DNA of 36,844 nt from Rhizobiales bacterium 24-66-13. Lineage in GTDB: Bacteria > Pseudomonadota > Alphaproteobacteria > Rhizobiales > Xanthobacteraceae. The translations under genes were made by a program, and so were the position numbers. The DNA lies in assembly GCA_002257205.1 (NCBI GenBank), contig NCHM01000011.1, positions 1 through 36,844 on the forward strand, in the 5' to 3' direction. The number at the start of each line of letters is the position of its first letter. Positions within the stretch are counted from its first letter, which is position 1. The notes under the pieces were generated by a model. That model searched no databases, had not been told where the DNA came from, and was given only the letters and a program-made list of their open reading frames with translations. Positions 1 to 8,478 of this stretch are shown one piece after another.

Positions 1-1
1 C

Positions 2-1144
2 GACCAGCATCTCGACATGCGCGAAATCACGCCCTGGCACGCGGTGTGGGACGCCTTCGGCACGCTCCTCGCCACCCGCGAGCGCACCTTGCGCGTGGTA
101 GCGGAAGCGCCGCGCGGGGAGGAGTTCCTGGAAATCGTGCTCTCCGAAGCGCCGCTCCAGCGCGCCATGTGGCGCTTCGCGACCACGGTGCTGACCATTT
201 CGCTCCTGGTGTCCGGGCTTGCCGGCGCCCTGGTGTATATCAGCCTGCATCTGCTGTTCGTGCGCCCCATGCGGCGGCTGACCGAGCGCATGAGCGCCTA
301 TCGCGAGGCCCCCGAAGATGCCTCGCGCATCATCACGCCCAGTGGCCGGGGCGATGAGATCGGCATCGCCGAGGACGCGCTTGCGGAATTGCAACGCGAA
401 CTCTCCCACACCCTCACGCAGAAGAGCCGGCTGGCGGCGCTGGGCCTCGCGGTCTCCAAGATCAATCACGACCTGCGCAATCTGCTCGCCTCCGCGCAGC
501 TGATCTCCGACCGCCTGCTCTCCCTGCCCGATCCAGCGGTGCAGCGCTTCGCGCCCAAGCTGGTGGCCGCGCTCGACCGCGCCATCGCCTATTGCGAGCA
601 GACCCTGTCCTACGGCCGCGCCCAGGAGCCTTTGCCCGACCGGCGCGACGTGGACCTTGGCGCGCTGTTCGACGAGGTGCGCGACATGCTCGGGCTCCAT
701 CCCGGCGCGGAGGGGGATGTGGACTGGGTGGTCACGCTCGATCGCCCGCTGACCGCTGATGCCGACCCGGACCAGCTGTTCCGGGTGATTCTCAACCTCT
801 CGCGCAATTCGCTCCAGGCCCTGGAAGGCCGCAAGCCGCGGCCGGCCGGGCGGGACCAGATCCGCGTCGCGGCGCGGCGGCACGACCATATGGTCGAGAT
901 CGAGATTTCCGACACCGGACCGGGCATCCCGCCTGCCCGGCGCGACCGGCTGTTCTCGGCCTTCCAGGCCTCCGCACGGGCCGGCGGGACCGGGCTTGGC
1001 CTTCCCATCGCCGAGGAATTGGTGCGGGCCCATGGCGGCGAGATCCGCCTTCTGGACCGGCCGGGCGGGGCGACCTTCCTGATCACTATTCCCGACCGGA
1101 CGCAGGAGGCGCGGCCACGCGGCCAGCGACTGCGGGCCGGCTGA
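2..1144 (+). CDS. Membrane sensor histidine kinase, 5' end outside window
   Basis: The reading frame is open from the first bases of the window, so the N-terminus lies upstream; the first ATG inside is at 17. Counting from that ATG, a hydrophobic segment at about residues 55-82 is a membrane helix. It is followed by a HAMP-like linker (about 80-130), a dimerisation/phosphoacceptor segment with the motif INHDLRN (His151), and an ATPase domain with an N-box (ILNLSRNSLQ), a G1 box (DTGPGIP) and a G2 box (GTGLGLPIA). The visible part therefore has a complete transmitter module with all catalytic boxes. The sensory region is largely missing, so the signal cannot be inferred. No response regulator gene follows: the stop is next to a parS-like palindrome and then a tRNA. 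The composition resembles chromosomal backbone. Confidence 0.9.
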   Translation, partial: DQHLDMREITPWHAVWDAFGTLLATRERTLRVVAEAPRGEEFLEIVLSEAPLQRAMWRFATTVLTISLLVSGLAGALVYISLHLLFVRPMRRLTERMSAYREAPEDASRIITPSGRGDEIGIAEDALAELQRELSHTLTQKSRLAALGLAVSKINHDLRNLLASAQLISDRLLSLPDPAVQRFAPKLVAALDRAIAYCEQTLSYGRAQEPLPDRRDVDLGALFDEVRDMLGLHPGAEGDVDWVVTLDRPLTADADPDQLFRVILNLSRNSLQALEGRKPRPAGRDQIRVAARRHDHMVEIEISDTGPGIPPARRDRLFSAFQASARAGGTGLGLPIAEELVRAHGGEIRLLDRPGGATFLITIPDRTQEARPRGQRLRAG

Positions 1145-1160
1145 GGTTTCACGTGAAACC
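1145..1160. promoter_or_regulatory. parS-like palindrome (putative ParB binding site)
   Basis: The 16 bases GGTTTCACGTGAAACC form a perfect palindrome. The inner 14 bases, GTTTCACGTGAAAC, match the widely conserved bacterial parS core (TGTTTCACGTGAAACA); only the outermost pair differs. The site starts at the base after the kinase stop codon. A short intrinsic hairpin is the alternative reading, but there is no loop and no T-run. I saw no second full copy in the window. That it acts in segregation is inference. Confidence 0.65.
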
Positions 1161-1390
1161 CACGCGCGCCACAGACGAACCAGGGTTCACTGGCGCGCTT
1201 CCGCACCTTTTCGGCCGATGACACCGCGATTTCCGGCGAAGGTTCGCCTTCCCTTCCCATCACCCGCAGACGGCCCGCGAAGCCTCCCCTGCCCGGCAGA
1301 CTGACCCGGACCCGGCGCACCCGCCACGGCCACCGATCCGACGCCGGAGCGCGGGGGAATATCCACAGGGTCGGAAATGGCGCACCGCAC

Positions 1391-1410
1391 TTTGCCCTTG
1401 CCAGGGCAAA
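1391..1410. other. Hairpin in the gap before tRNA-Arg
   Basis: TTTGCCC and GGGCAAA pair around a six-base loop. No T-run follows on the plus strand. It lies in the 366-base gap between the kinase and the tRNA, which otherwise holds only the parS-like site; I see no gene there. Confidence 0.3.
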
Positions 1411-1510
1411 ATAAAAGCTGTAGCTCACACTTCCTCGCAAGCGGGTCGCCGCTTCGAGCCTCCGGGGTCTCGGCCCCGGGCGATCTTCGGATCGACAATG
1501 GGAAAACAAT

Positions 1511-1587
1511 GCGCCCGTAGCTCAGCTGGATAGAGCACCAGACTACGAATCTGGGGGTCAGGAGTTCGAATCTCTTCGGGCGCGCCA
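1511..1587 (+). tRNA. tRNA-Arg (anticodon ACG)
   Basis: A 77-base cloverleaf with CCA encoded. The acceptor stem GCGCCCG (1511-1517) pairs with CGGGCGC (1577-1583), followed by discriminator G and CCA at 1585-1587. The anticodon stem CCAGA/TCTGG encloses the loop CTACGAA, giving anticodon ACG at 1545-1547, which reads CGU/CGC/CGA after A-to-I editing. The T arm has the usual GTTCGAAT. The sequence beyond its 3' end looks accessory and tRNA-Arg genes are common integration targets. I found no second copy of its 3' end in the window. Confidence 0.97.
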
Positions 1588-2186
1588 TTGTTTTCAAGGG
1601 GTTAGCGGTATGTCAGGGGAAACATTCCCCATCGCGTTCCCCATCAGATTCACGCCCTGTTTGTAGTCCCCCACACTGTAGCCGGCCGCGCCCTTTGGCA
1701 GTGATGGCCGTCGCCTTTTGCAGTGCCCCTTATAGGTGGTCATGCTGAGGGGTCGCCTGTTTCTCCTGAGAACGACGTTCGCGCGTGAGAGGGGCGAATC
1801 GGTCGCCTTTCAAGAGGCTTCGCGTTCACCCCGCCGGATTTCCTCCTTTACGATTGTCGCACCGGAGCTGGTGCGCCCCGTCCGTCACCGCCCTCACGGC
1901 GGCGCCCGCACCGGCCCGGATGCCGGCGGCAAGCGTGGTCATCAACGCCACGCCCTGCGAGTGGAAGGACGCGCTGGCGCGCACCTGGCTGGCGGCGGCC
2001 ACCGCCGTCGGGGCGGGATTGACCGCCGGTGCGGCAGCGGCGGTGGTGCTGGCGCCGCTGGAGCGAAAGCGGCGCCGAACCACGATTTGAAATCGGTTCC
2101 GAAAACCGCGCTGCGGCGAACACGCCCGACGTTTCGGCGCAGCGCGAGGAGCGGCATCGCCCGAAAATATCACTCGATCTAGGGTC
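1588..2186. other. 599-base gap without a convincing gene; possible decayed mobile DNA
   Basis: No frame here has a recognisable product. The best small frame is 1920-2090 on the plus strand (56 residues), with one hydrophobic stretch followed by a basic tail (ERKRRR). It has no clear ribosome binding site and I do not call it. Immediately after the tRNA there is a GGGGAA...TTCCCC inverted pattern (about 1617-1643), and two near-identical CCTTTGGCAGTG-type repeats lie at 1692-1725. The stretch looks like eroded insertion DNA next to a tRNA. Confidence 0.4.
1692..1725. repeat. Two short direct repeats resembling an IS21-type terminus
   Basis: CCTTTGGCAGTG (1692-1703) and CCTTTTGCAGTG (1714-1725) differ by one base and start 22 bp apart. 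Multiple repeats of a TTTTGGCAGTG-like motif near the ends are a feature I associate with some IS21-family elements. There is no transposase nearby, so at most this is a relic. Confidence 0.3.
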
Positions 2187-3195
2187 TCATTTGGCTCGCA
2201 GGCGAGGGAAGAGCAGTTCAGCCGTTCCGCGATAGATCGCGTAACGCTGGGATGCGCTAAGTGGATACTGGCTCAGCCGCTCGGTAAAGGCGACCGACCG
2301 TGCCAGCGGCGCATAGGGCCAGGTCGCTGCCGAACGTGATGTGGCTGACGTCGGTGAAGGCCAGCAGGCTCGGCAGCGCATAGGGACTGCTGGCCAACGC
2401 CGTGTCTAAATGAAACTTCCGAAGACGGGCCAACCCCGGTTCGTCGGTTCCGTCTGGAGAAACCGATCGCGCAATGCGCTGTGACGCAAAAGGCAGGAAT
2501 CCGCCAGCGTGAGACAGGATCAACCGGATGTCGGGATACCGCTCCAATCACCCGGATTTCGCGATGTTGATGGCGGCCCGGGTGGTATCGAGGAGAAAAT
2601 CCGCAACGCGCGGCGGAATTCCGGGAACCGGCTCGGCGGGGAAGCTCTCCGGGATGAACAAAAACGACAGCTTTCCGCCTGTTCAGTTCCTCCATCAGCG
2701 GCTCCTGGGAGGCATTGCCCAGATATTCCCCCCTGACGCTGCTGAGAAGCACCACGCCGTCGGCTTTCAGCACATCGAAGCTGTAGGCAAGCTCGCTGAG
2801 AGAGCCCTTCACGTCGGGAAGAGTTAAAGTGGAGAAAAACCCGAAGCGTCCAGGATGATCCTGCGCAACTTGGGCGGCGAAGTCATTCACCCGCCGCGCC
2901 ATCATCGCGGCCTCCCGATCATCGCCCAGATGAACGCCGGGCGTCGAAATGGAGAAAATGCCGGTCGCAAGGCCCTCCCGCTCCATCAGTTCGACCGCAC
3001 CATCTACAGACCACCTGGGAATGGGAAGCCCGCCGGCGGTAATGCCCCGCTCCTCCAGCCACTGTGCGTAGAACGGAGGCACGATATGATGATGGGTATC
3101 GATCTTGAGCGCTGCGGAATCGGCGCCGGCGAGGGCTCGTGTCCCGTCACTGCGGCGGTGGCGACCACTCCAAGCAAAAAATCACGTCTGATCAT
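2187..3195 (-). pseudogene. Broken amidohydrolase (ACMSD / aryl decarboxylase-like), Tat leader
   Basis: Read across frames, this is one amidohydrolase-2 family protein of about 335 residues. The N-terminus MIRRDFLLGVVATAAVTG is a twin-arginine export signal. Then come the metal motif KIDTHHHIVPPFYAQW, a VHPGELP segment, ILSHAGGFLPF, a FGSD metal ligand motif and a C-terminus ending LLFPRLRAK. Four lesions interrupt it: a frameshift after the leader (about 3140), a frameshift in the segment after VHPGELP (about 2650), an in-frame TGA just before LERYPDIRL (about 2550), and a one-base insertion after FGSD (about 2325). The family decarboxylates or hydrolyses aromatic or related acids. It is the last gene of the Liv-type operon, 140 bp after livF, so it probably acted on an imported compound. 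Sequencing error is unlikely to explain four lesions. Confidence 0.85.
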
Positions 3196-3335
3196 GTCGC
3201 ACTCCAGGTTGGCACTGGTTTGGGTTGGTGATGCAGAAGGTGGAGGAGTCGACGCCTCGGGTATCAGCGGCATGGGCACGGGACGCAGCGGGCCAAGGGG
3301 ACATCGCGCGGGCGATCGGACCCTGCGCGTAACGG

Positions 3336-4037
3336 TCAGGCGACGGCGACGAGGCGCCCGAGTTTCGCGCCGTCGTCCAGAAGCTCCTGGCTGCTCGATT
3401 CGTGCACGATTTGACCGCGATTGAGCACTATGGCGCGCGCCGTCATCGACAGCGCCAGCCGCGCATGCTGTTCCACGACGATCACCGAGAGCCCCGCTTC
3501 GCGGATAAGCCGGCCCACCACGGCGGCGAGCTCCTGGACGATGATCGGAGCCAGGCCTTCCATGGGCTCGTCGAGCAGGAGCAGCCGCGGATTGGTCACC
3601 AGCGCACGGGCGATCGCAACCATCTGCTGCTCGCCGCCGGACAATTGGTTGCCAAGGTTCGAGCGCCGTTCCCTGAGGCGGGGAAACACGTCGTAGATCG
3701 CCGCCAAGTTCCAGGGCCCGTCGCGTGCCACCGTCGTCAGATGCTCTTCGACGGTGAGCGAGGGAAACATGGCGCGCTCCTGCGGCACCCAGCCCAGCCC
3801 AGCGCGTGCCCGCCTGTGCGGCGGGGCATTGGAAAGATCGATGCCGGCGAACCGGACGCTGCCCGAATGCCGCACGGTGAGGCCCATCAGCGTACGCATC
3901 AGGGTCGATTTGCCGACGCCGTTGCGCCCGAGCAGCGCGAGGCTTTCTCCCGCCCGCATCGAGAAGGAGATGTTGTCAAGCACGCGGGCCTGACCATAGC
4001 CGGAGCAAAGCCCTTCGATCTTCAGCAAATCAGCCAT
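3336..4037 (-). CDS. livF: Branched-chain-type ABC transporter ATPase LivF
   Basis: A 233-residue ABC ATPase. The Walker A GRNGVGKST is at residues 37-45, signature LSGGEQ at 132-137, Walker B LLLLDEP at 152-158, and the switch histidine is in VVEQH. Length and the pattern 'GLAPIIVQEL' fit LivF rather than LivG. The start ATG at 4037 lies 8 bases inside the end of livG, typical of coupled translation; a longer frame upstream is antisense-like sequence of livG in another frame. With LivG, LivM, LivH and the binding protein it forms a complete HAAT-family importer. Its place beside a meta-cleavage module suggests that the substrate is an aromatic acid rather than leucine (inference). Confidence 0.93.
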   Translation of the reverse strand: MADLLKIEGLCSGYGQARVLDNISFSMRAGESLALLGRNGVGKSTLMRTLMGLTVRHSGSVRFAGIDLSNAPPHRRARAGLGWVPQERAMFPSLTVEEHLTTVARDGPWNLAAIYDVFPRLRERRSNLGNQLSGGEQQMVAIARALVTNPRLLLLDEPMEGLAPIIVQELAAVVGRLIREAGLSVIVVEQHARLALSMTARAIVLNRGQIVHESSSQELLDDGAKLGRLVAVA

Positions 4038-4815
4038 GGGCACTTTCCCCCAGATAGACCTCGCGCACGCGCGGATCGACCATGATCTCTTCCGGAGCGC
4101 CTTCGGTGAGCACCTTCCCGCCGACCAGAACCGTGATGCGTTGGGAAAAGCGCCGCACCAGATCCATGTCGTGCTCGATGAACAGGATGCTGACATCCGA
4201 TGGCAGGCGCGCGATGACCGAGAAGACTTCACTGCTTTCACCCGCGGGAATACCCGCCGCAGGCTCGTCAAGAAGCAGGATCCGGGGGCGGCTGGCGAGC
4301 GCCAGCGCGATTTCCATCAGCCGCTGTTTGCCGTAGGCAAGTGTTTTCACCTCCACACCGGCCTGAGCCTCAAGGCCGAGGTCGGTGATCAGGTCCATCG
4401 CCTCCTCGATTTCCGCCATATGCGACTTGAGCGGACGGAACCAGTTCTCGGCCAGATTCTTGCGTTCCAGGATGGCGAGTAGCACGCTGTCCAGCACCGT
4501 CAGGCCCGGAAACAGGTTGTTGATCTGGAAGGTGCGGGCAATGCCCTTCCTGACCCGCCGTTCCTGATGATCGGCCGTCACGTCCTCGCCGCCGATAAAG
4601 ACGCGGCCGGATGTCGGCGCGAGCACGCCGGTCAGCATGTTGATAAAGGTGGTCTTGCCGGCACCGTTCGGGCCGATCAGGGCATGCCGAGCCCCGACCG
4701 GAAGCCGGAAGTCGATGTCGCTGTTGGCGATGAAGCTTCCCCAGACCTTGGTCAGCCGCTCGGTGGACAGCGCAATACTGGCGTCGGCCGAAAGAATGCT
4801 GGTGTCTGCTCTCAT
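4030..4815 (-). CDS. livG: Branched-chain-type ABC transporter ATPase LivG
   Basis: A 261-residue ABC ATPase with Walker A GPNGAGKT at 48-55, Q-loop TFQINNLF, the degenerate signature LAYGKQ at 159-164 characteristic of LivG proteins, and Walker B ILLLDEP at 179-185 followed by AAG. The start ATG (4813-4815) overlaps the livM stop by 4 bases (ATGA), and the stop overlaps livF. It has a short N-terminal extension of about 15 residues before the ABC core. It pairs with LivF on the cytoplasmic face of the LivHM channel. All five transporter genes are on the minus strand and probably form one transcript starting near 8290. Confidence 0.93.
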   Translation of the reverse strand: MRADTSILSADASIALSTERLTKVWGSFIANSDIDFRLPVGARHALIGPNGAGKTTFINMLTGVLAPTSGRVFIGGEDVTADHQERRVRKGIARTFQINNLFPGLTVLDSVLLAILERKNLAENWFRPLKSHMAEIEEAMDLITDLGLEAQAGVEVKTLAYGKQRLMEIALALASRPRILLLDEPAAGIPAGESSEVFSVIARLPSDVSILFIEHDMDLVRRFSQRITVLVGGKVLTEGAPEEIMVDPRVREVYLGESAHG

Positions 4816-5807
4816 GGCGCCGCCCTTGCGAACTTGGTCTTCACGGTCTGGAGCAGCCGGCGCCCAGCCCCGACGACGCCACCGCGGGCGAACAGCACGA
4901 CTGCCATCAGCAGCAGGCCCATCCAGAATTCCCAGTAGACCGGGTTCATATCCGCGAGATAATCGTGGGCGATCATGAACACCGTCGTGCCGATCAGGGC
5001 GCCATAGAGACGCCCCGTGCCGCCGAGCACCAGCATCACCAGGAAATCCGCCGACCGACCCACCGACAGCGAGTCGATGCCGACGAATTGCGTCGTCTGG
5101 GCAAGCAGTCCGCCGGCAATGCCCGTCACCCCGGCGGACAGTGTGAAGGCGGTGCGCAGACGGTGGTCGACCGACGCCCCGAGGGCGGGCATGCGGCTCA
5201 CGCCCTCGCGGATCGCCCGCAGCGACAGCCCGAAGGGCGAGGATACGACGAGGCGCAGCAGGACGAAGACGAGGATCAGGACACCGTAGACATACCACCA
5301 GGCGGTCCGGCCATAGAGATCGAAGGAAAAGACGCCGAAGATCGGCCCAATCTCGAAGCCGGAAAGACCGTCCATGCCGCCGGTGACGGAACTCAGCCGA
5401 TTGGCGAGCTCATAGACGACAAGGCCGATGCCGAGCGTCACCATCAGCCGCGTCAGATCCTTGCCCCGCACCACGAGAAAGCTTGCGAGGAAGCCGAGCG
5501 CAAGCGAGACGGCCCCCGCCAGAAGCATGCCGGTCAGCGGCTCCTTCCAACCCTGGACCGCCAGGAGGCCCGCAGTATAGGCCCCGACGCCGAAAAAGGC
5601 GGCGTGCCCGAGGGAGACAATGCCAGCATACCCAAGCACCAGATCAAGCGCCAGCACGGCGACCGCATAGGTCATGATCGAGACGCCGAGCGCCAGATTG
5701 TCGGGCACGAGGAAAAAGGCGAGCGCCGGCAACAGCCAGGCCAGCACCTCAACCGGACGCGGACGCGGACTGGCCAACCGCTCGATCGCGGACGAACGAG
5801 GGCTCAT
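4812..5807 (-). CDS. livM: Branched-chain-type ABC transporter permease LivM
   Basis: A 331-residue inner-membrane permease starting MSPRSSAIERL. The ATG at 5807 has a GGGAG ribosome binding site about 10 bases upstream; an in-frame extension to 5903 lacks one and reads as low-quality sequence. It has about eight to nine hydrophobic segments, the LivM hallmark LGYAGIVSLGHAAFFGVGAY near residue 60-80, and the coupling region FGLSLRAIREG near residue 195-205. The C-terminus is rich in hydrophobic and basic residues. It overlaps livG by 4 bases and follows livH after 58 bases. It is the second pore subunit of the importer. Confidence 0.92.
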   Translation of the reverse strand: MSPRSSAIERLASPRPRPVEVLAWLLPALAFFLVPDNLALGVSIMTYAVAVLALDLVLGYAGIVSLGHAAFFGVGAYTAGLLAVQGWKEPLTGMLLAGAVSLALGFLASFLVVRGKDLTRLMVTLGIGLVVYELANRLSSVTGGMDGLSGFEIGPIFGVFSFDLYGRTAWWYVYGVLILVFVLLRLVVSSPFGLSLRAIREGVSRMPALGASVDHRLRTAFTLSAGVTGIAGGLLAQTTQFVGIDSLSVGRSADFLVMLVLGGTGRLYGALIGTTVFMIAHDYLADMNPVYWEFWMGLLLMAVVLFARGGVVGAGRRLLQTVKTKFARAAP

Positions 5808-5865
5808 GCGGAAACTCCCGGAACTGGAACCATTGGCCGGAGTCGTGTGGGCAGGCGAGCAAGAG

Positions 5866-6732
5866 TCATGCGCGCTTGCCTCCCAGCCCTGTGGGGAAGG
5901 CAAGGAGCAGGACGATCATCAGCACGTAGATGATGAATGCTCCGGCTTGCGGGACATAGTATTTCCCCGCCACATCGAAGACACCGAGGATCATCGCGGC
6001 AATCAGCGGACCCCGGATGGTGCCGGCGCCGCCGACCACGACGACCAGAAGGAAATAGACCATATATTTCAGCGGAAAGCCGGGATCGAGCCCGAGCACT
6101 TCGATGCCGAGTGCTCCCCCCAATCCGGCAAGCCCGGTCCCGAGTGCGAAACACAGGCTGAAGATGAGCCCCACATTGATGCCGAGGCCGGCGGCGGCAT
6201 CCTGGTTGTCGACGGCGGCTCGGACCTGGGCACCGAACCGGGTCTTCGACAAGATGAGGTGAAGCGCCAGCGTGATCAGCCCAACGAATGCAATGAGCAG
6301 CAGGCGGTATCTGCCAAGATCAATCCCGTAGACACGTATCTGGCCCTGCAGGAAGGACGGCATCACACCCATCTGCTGGCCCGCGCCGAAGAAATAGTGC
6401 GCGGCGGCGATAGAGGAAAGGACGAATCCAAAGGTGAATAGCACCTGGTCGAGATGCGGCGCCTTGTAAAGCCGCCGGAAGAGCAGGCGTTCGGCGACGA
6501 GGCCGAAGAGCCCCGCCCCGACGAAGGCGACCGGCAGTGTGGCGAGAAACGGCATACCGCTTTTTTGCGAGAGGGAGGCGCTGATATAGCCCCCCGCCAT
6601 TGCAAAGGTCCCGTGAGCCAGATTGATGAAATTCATCAGGCCCATCGTGATGGACAAACCGACGCCGATCAGGAACAGAAGGCTTCCGTATGCCAGCCCA
6701 TCGAAAAGAATGCCGAGGATATTGCTTGCCAT
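5866..6732 (-). CDS. livH: Branched-chain-type ABC transporter permease LivH
   Basis: A 288-residue membrane protein with the LivH hallmarks: an N-terminal LFDGLAYGSLLFLIGVGLS, then MGLMNFINLAHGTFAMAGGY (residues about 30-49), the coupling segment KTRFGAQVRAAVDNQDAAAGLGI (near 163-185), and a glycine-rich VVVVGGAGTIRGPLIAA close to the C-terminus. It begins 29 bases after the binding-protein gene and is followed by livM. It forms one half of the translocation pore for the substrate delivered by the upstream periplasmic protein. Confidence 0.93.
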   Translation of the reverse strand: MASNILGILFDGLAYGSLLFLIGVGLSITMGLMNFINLAHGTFAMAGGYISASLSQKSGMPFLATLPVAFVGAGLFGLVAERLLFRRLYKAPHLDQVLFTFGFVLSSIAAAHYFFGAGQQMGVMPSFLQGQIRVYGIDLGRYRLLLIAFVGLITLALHLILSKTRFGAQVRAAVDNQDAAAGLGINVGLIFSLCFALGTGLAGLGGALGIEVLGLDPGFPLKYMVYFLLVVVVGGAGTIRGPLIAAMILGVFDVAGKYYVPQAGAFIIYVLMIVLLLAFPTGLGGKRA

Positions 6733-6761
6733 GCTGACCTCTGGAGCGTTGGCGGGCGTGG

Positions 6762-7931
6762 CTACTGCGAGGCGCTGTCGCGGCTGGCGGGAAACTCCTG
6801 GAACTCCACGTTGGCGAGCGTGCCATCGACACGCTCGACCTTGCGGACATAGACGGTCTGCACGATGTCGCGGGTCTTCGCGTCAATCTCGATCGGACCT
6901 CTCGGGCTTTCGAACTTTTCCCCCTTCAGCGCTTCGACGAGGGCCGGACCGGACGCATTGCCGCCGGTCTTCTCCAGCCCGCGATAGAGCGCGGCCATGC
7001 CGTCATAGGCGGAGACGGACATGAAATTCGGCCATTTGTGGTTCGGGAATTCGGCAAGATATGCCTTAATGAAGGCTTGGTTCTTGGGCGATTTGTGCGC
7101 CATGGAATAATGTCCCGTGGTCACCACGCCGATACCGGCCTCGCCAGTCTGCTCGATGGTCAGTTCGTCCGTCAGATCGCCCGTGCCGAGCATGACTATG
7201 TTTTCCGCCGACAAGCCCCGCTGATTGAACTCCTTGATGAAATTGATCGTGGCTTCGCCCGGCGGCAGCCAGGTGAAGACGGCGTCCGGCTTGCCATCCT
7301 TGATGCGCTGGACGAACGGTGCGAAGTCGGGGTTCTGGGCCGGCACGCGCAAAGTCCCGGCAACCTCGCCGCCCGCGGCCTTCAGGCCACGCGTGAAGGC
7401 CGCTTCAGCGTCGTGGCCGGCCGTGATGTCGGCAACCACAGTGTAGATTGTCTTGTAGCCTTGCGCGCCGGCATAGCGACCAGCCGGCTCGGTGATCTGC
7501 GGCAAGGTCTGGCCAATGCGGATCATATAGGGGTTGGCGGCGGTGATGCCCGATGACGTAGCGTTCAGCACGATCATCGCCTTGTCCGCTTCCTTGGCGA
7601 GCGGCGCGGCGGCAAGCGCCGACGCGGTGAAGGTGAAGCCGACCAGCACATCGACCTTGTCCCGAACGATCAGATCTTGCACCGCGCGGCGGGCGCGGTC
7701 GGGCGCGATCCCGCCATCATCCTTGACGATGAGCTCGATCTTCTTGCCCGCGACGACGTCTCCATGTTCTTTCATGAACAGTTTGATGCCGTTCTGCATC
7801 TGCTGGCCGTATTGGCTGAACGGACCGGACATTGGCAAGACAAGGCCGACCTTGACCGTATCGGCGGCGAACGCCGGAAAGGCGATAACGAGCGCGGCTG
7901 TCGCACTCAACAGGAACTGGCGCCTGATCAT
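6762..7931 (-). CDS. Periplasmic substrate-binding protein of the Liv-type importer
   Basis: A 389-residue type-1 periplasmic binding protein. The first 23 residues, starting MIRRQFLLSATAAL, form an export signal with a twin-arginine-like RRQFLLS and an AFA-A cleavage site. The mature part begins DTVKVGLVLPMSGPFSQYG, the usual start of the Leu/amide binding fold, and includes VDVLVGFTFTASALA and a ligand-loop region around 145-165. The start at 7931 has GAGGAGG 8 bases upstream. It is the first transporter gene of the operon. Members of this family beside aromatic catabolism genes often bind aromatic acids; the ligand cannot be read from sequence. Confidence 0.92.
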   Translation of the reverse strand: MIRRQFLLSATAALVIAFPAFAADTVKVGLVLPMSGPFSQYGQQMQNGIKLFMKEHGDVVAGKKIELIVKDDGGIAPDRARRAVQDLIVRDKVDVLVGFTFTASALAAAPLAKEADKAMIVLNATSSGITAANPYMIRIGQTLPQITEPAGRYAGAQGYKTIYTVVADITAGHDAEAAFTRGLKAAGGEVAGTLRVPAQNPDFAPFVQRIKDGKPDAVFTWLPPGEATINFIKEFNQRGLSAENIVMLGTGDLTDELTIEQTGEAGIGVVTTGHYSMAHKSPKNQAFIKAYLAEFPNHKWPNFMSVSAYDGMAALYRGLEKTGGNASGPALVEALKGEKFESPRGPIEIDAKTRDIVQTVYVRKVERVDGTLANVEFQEFPASRDSASQ

Positions 7932-7972
7932 ACCATTTTCCTCCTCAAGTCTTTTTCGTTGACTGTAATTGG

Positions 7973-7984
7973 CGTTACATAACG
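7973..7984. promoter_or_regulatory. Small palindrome upstream of the binding-protein gene
   Basis: CGTTACATAACG has perfect 5-base arms around CA and is directly followed by a second palindrome, GAGATCTC (7984-7991). It lies 42 bases before the binding-protein start, inside the predicted leader of the Liv operon. It may be an extra operator or a structural element; no family is assigned. Confidence 0.25.
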
Positions 7985-8132
7985 AGATCTCGGGCGATGA
8001 CGCAGGCTGCGCCGGTATCGCTTGACGCGGGCCGAGGCCGGCTCCAGGCGTCCAGAGGATGGGCGCCTGATTGCGGCCTGACGCGATCCGGCATTCGACA
8101 GAGCGAAGCCCAACCTTGGCGCTGAAAATCGG

Positions 8133-8243
8133 CTATGCCTCACCGACGAAAGGTCGTGAGGTATCGCAAAGAGGGAGCTGGCAGGGCGCTTTCCGAAAGG
8201 AGATGGTCAACGCTGGGGCACCCCAGCTCATCTGCTTGGTCAT
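8133..8243 (-). CDS. 36-codon leader ORF with strong ribosome binding site
   Basis: GGAGGAAACAAC stands directly before an ATG at 8243. The frame reads MTKQMSWGAPALT and stops after 36 codons at 8133. It starts about 47 bases downstream of the predicted Liv operon transcription start and ends about 200 bases before the binding-protein gene. The sequence matches no family I recognise. It could be a regulatory leader peptide or the surviving start of a deleted gene; the very good ribosome binding site and otherwise non-descript peptide leave both open. Confidence 0.35.
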   Translation of the reverse strand: MTKQMSWGAPALTISFRKAPCQLPLCDTSRPFVGEA

Positions 8244-8289
8244 GTTGTTTCCTCCAGCGTGGGCCTTATTTGGGCGGACCCTTTATTTC

Positions 8290-8357
8290 TAAGCCAGCTA
8301 TCGCCACGCTTAACTTTCGTTTCAATAGCGGCGTCATCTATGGGCACATAGTGCACC
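8290..8357 (-). promoter_or_regulatory. Predicted MhpR-type promoter of the Liv operon
   Basis: Operator-like site at 8341-8357 with half-sites GGGCAC and GTGCAC spaced by ATA. On the minus strand it is followed 15 bases later by -35 TTGAAA (8320-8325), a 17-base spacer and -10 GATAGC (8297-8302), giving a start near 8290. The operator centre is then at about -59. The mhpA-like promoter at 11298-11364 has the same -10 hexamer and the same spacing. Confidence 0.6.
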
Positions 8358-8478
8358 GTATGGCGGTCACAGCGTTCGTTCGAATGCCGTTGATGACGCT
8401 GCCAGTCTGTCTCGCCATCGCTTTGTGAGCGCTCACCGCCTGATCTGGGACCTCCAGCTGCCTCGTCAGGCTCGGTGG

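Noticed and set aside
610..1509. 299-codon minus-strand frame opposite the sensor kinase
   Set aside because: Arg/Ser/Pro-rich antisense shadow; the plus-strand frame has all kinase motifs.
1187..1597. 136-codon minus-strand frame across the tRNA
   Set aside because: It begins MKTMARPKRFELLTPRFVVW, the well-known false protein read from the strand opposite a tRNA gene.
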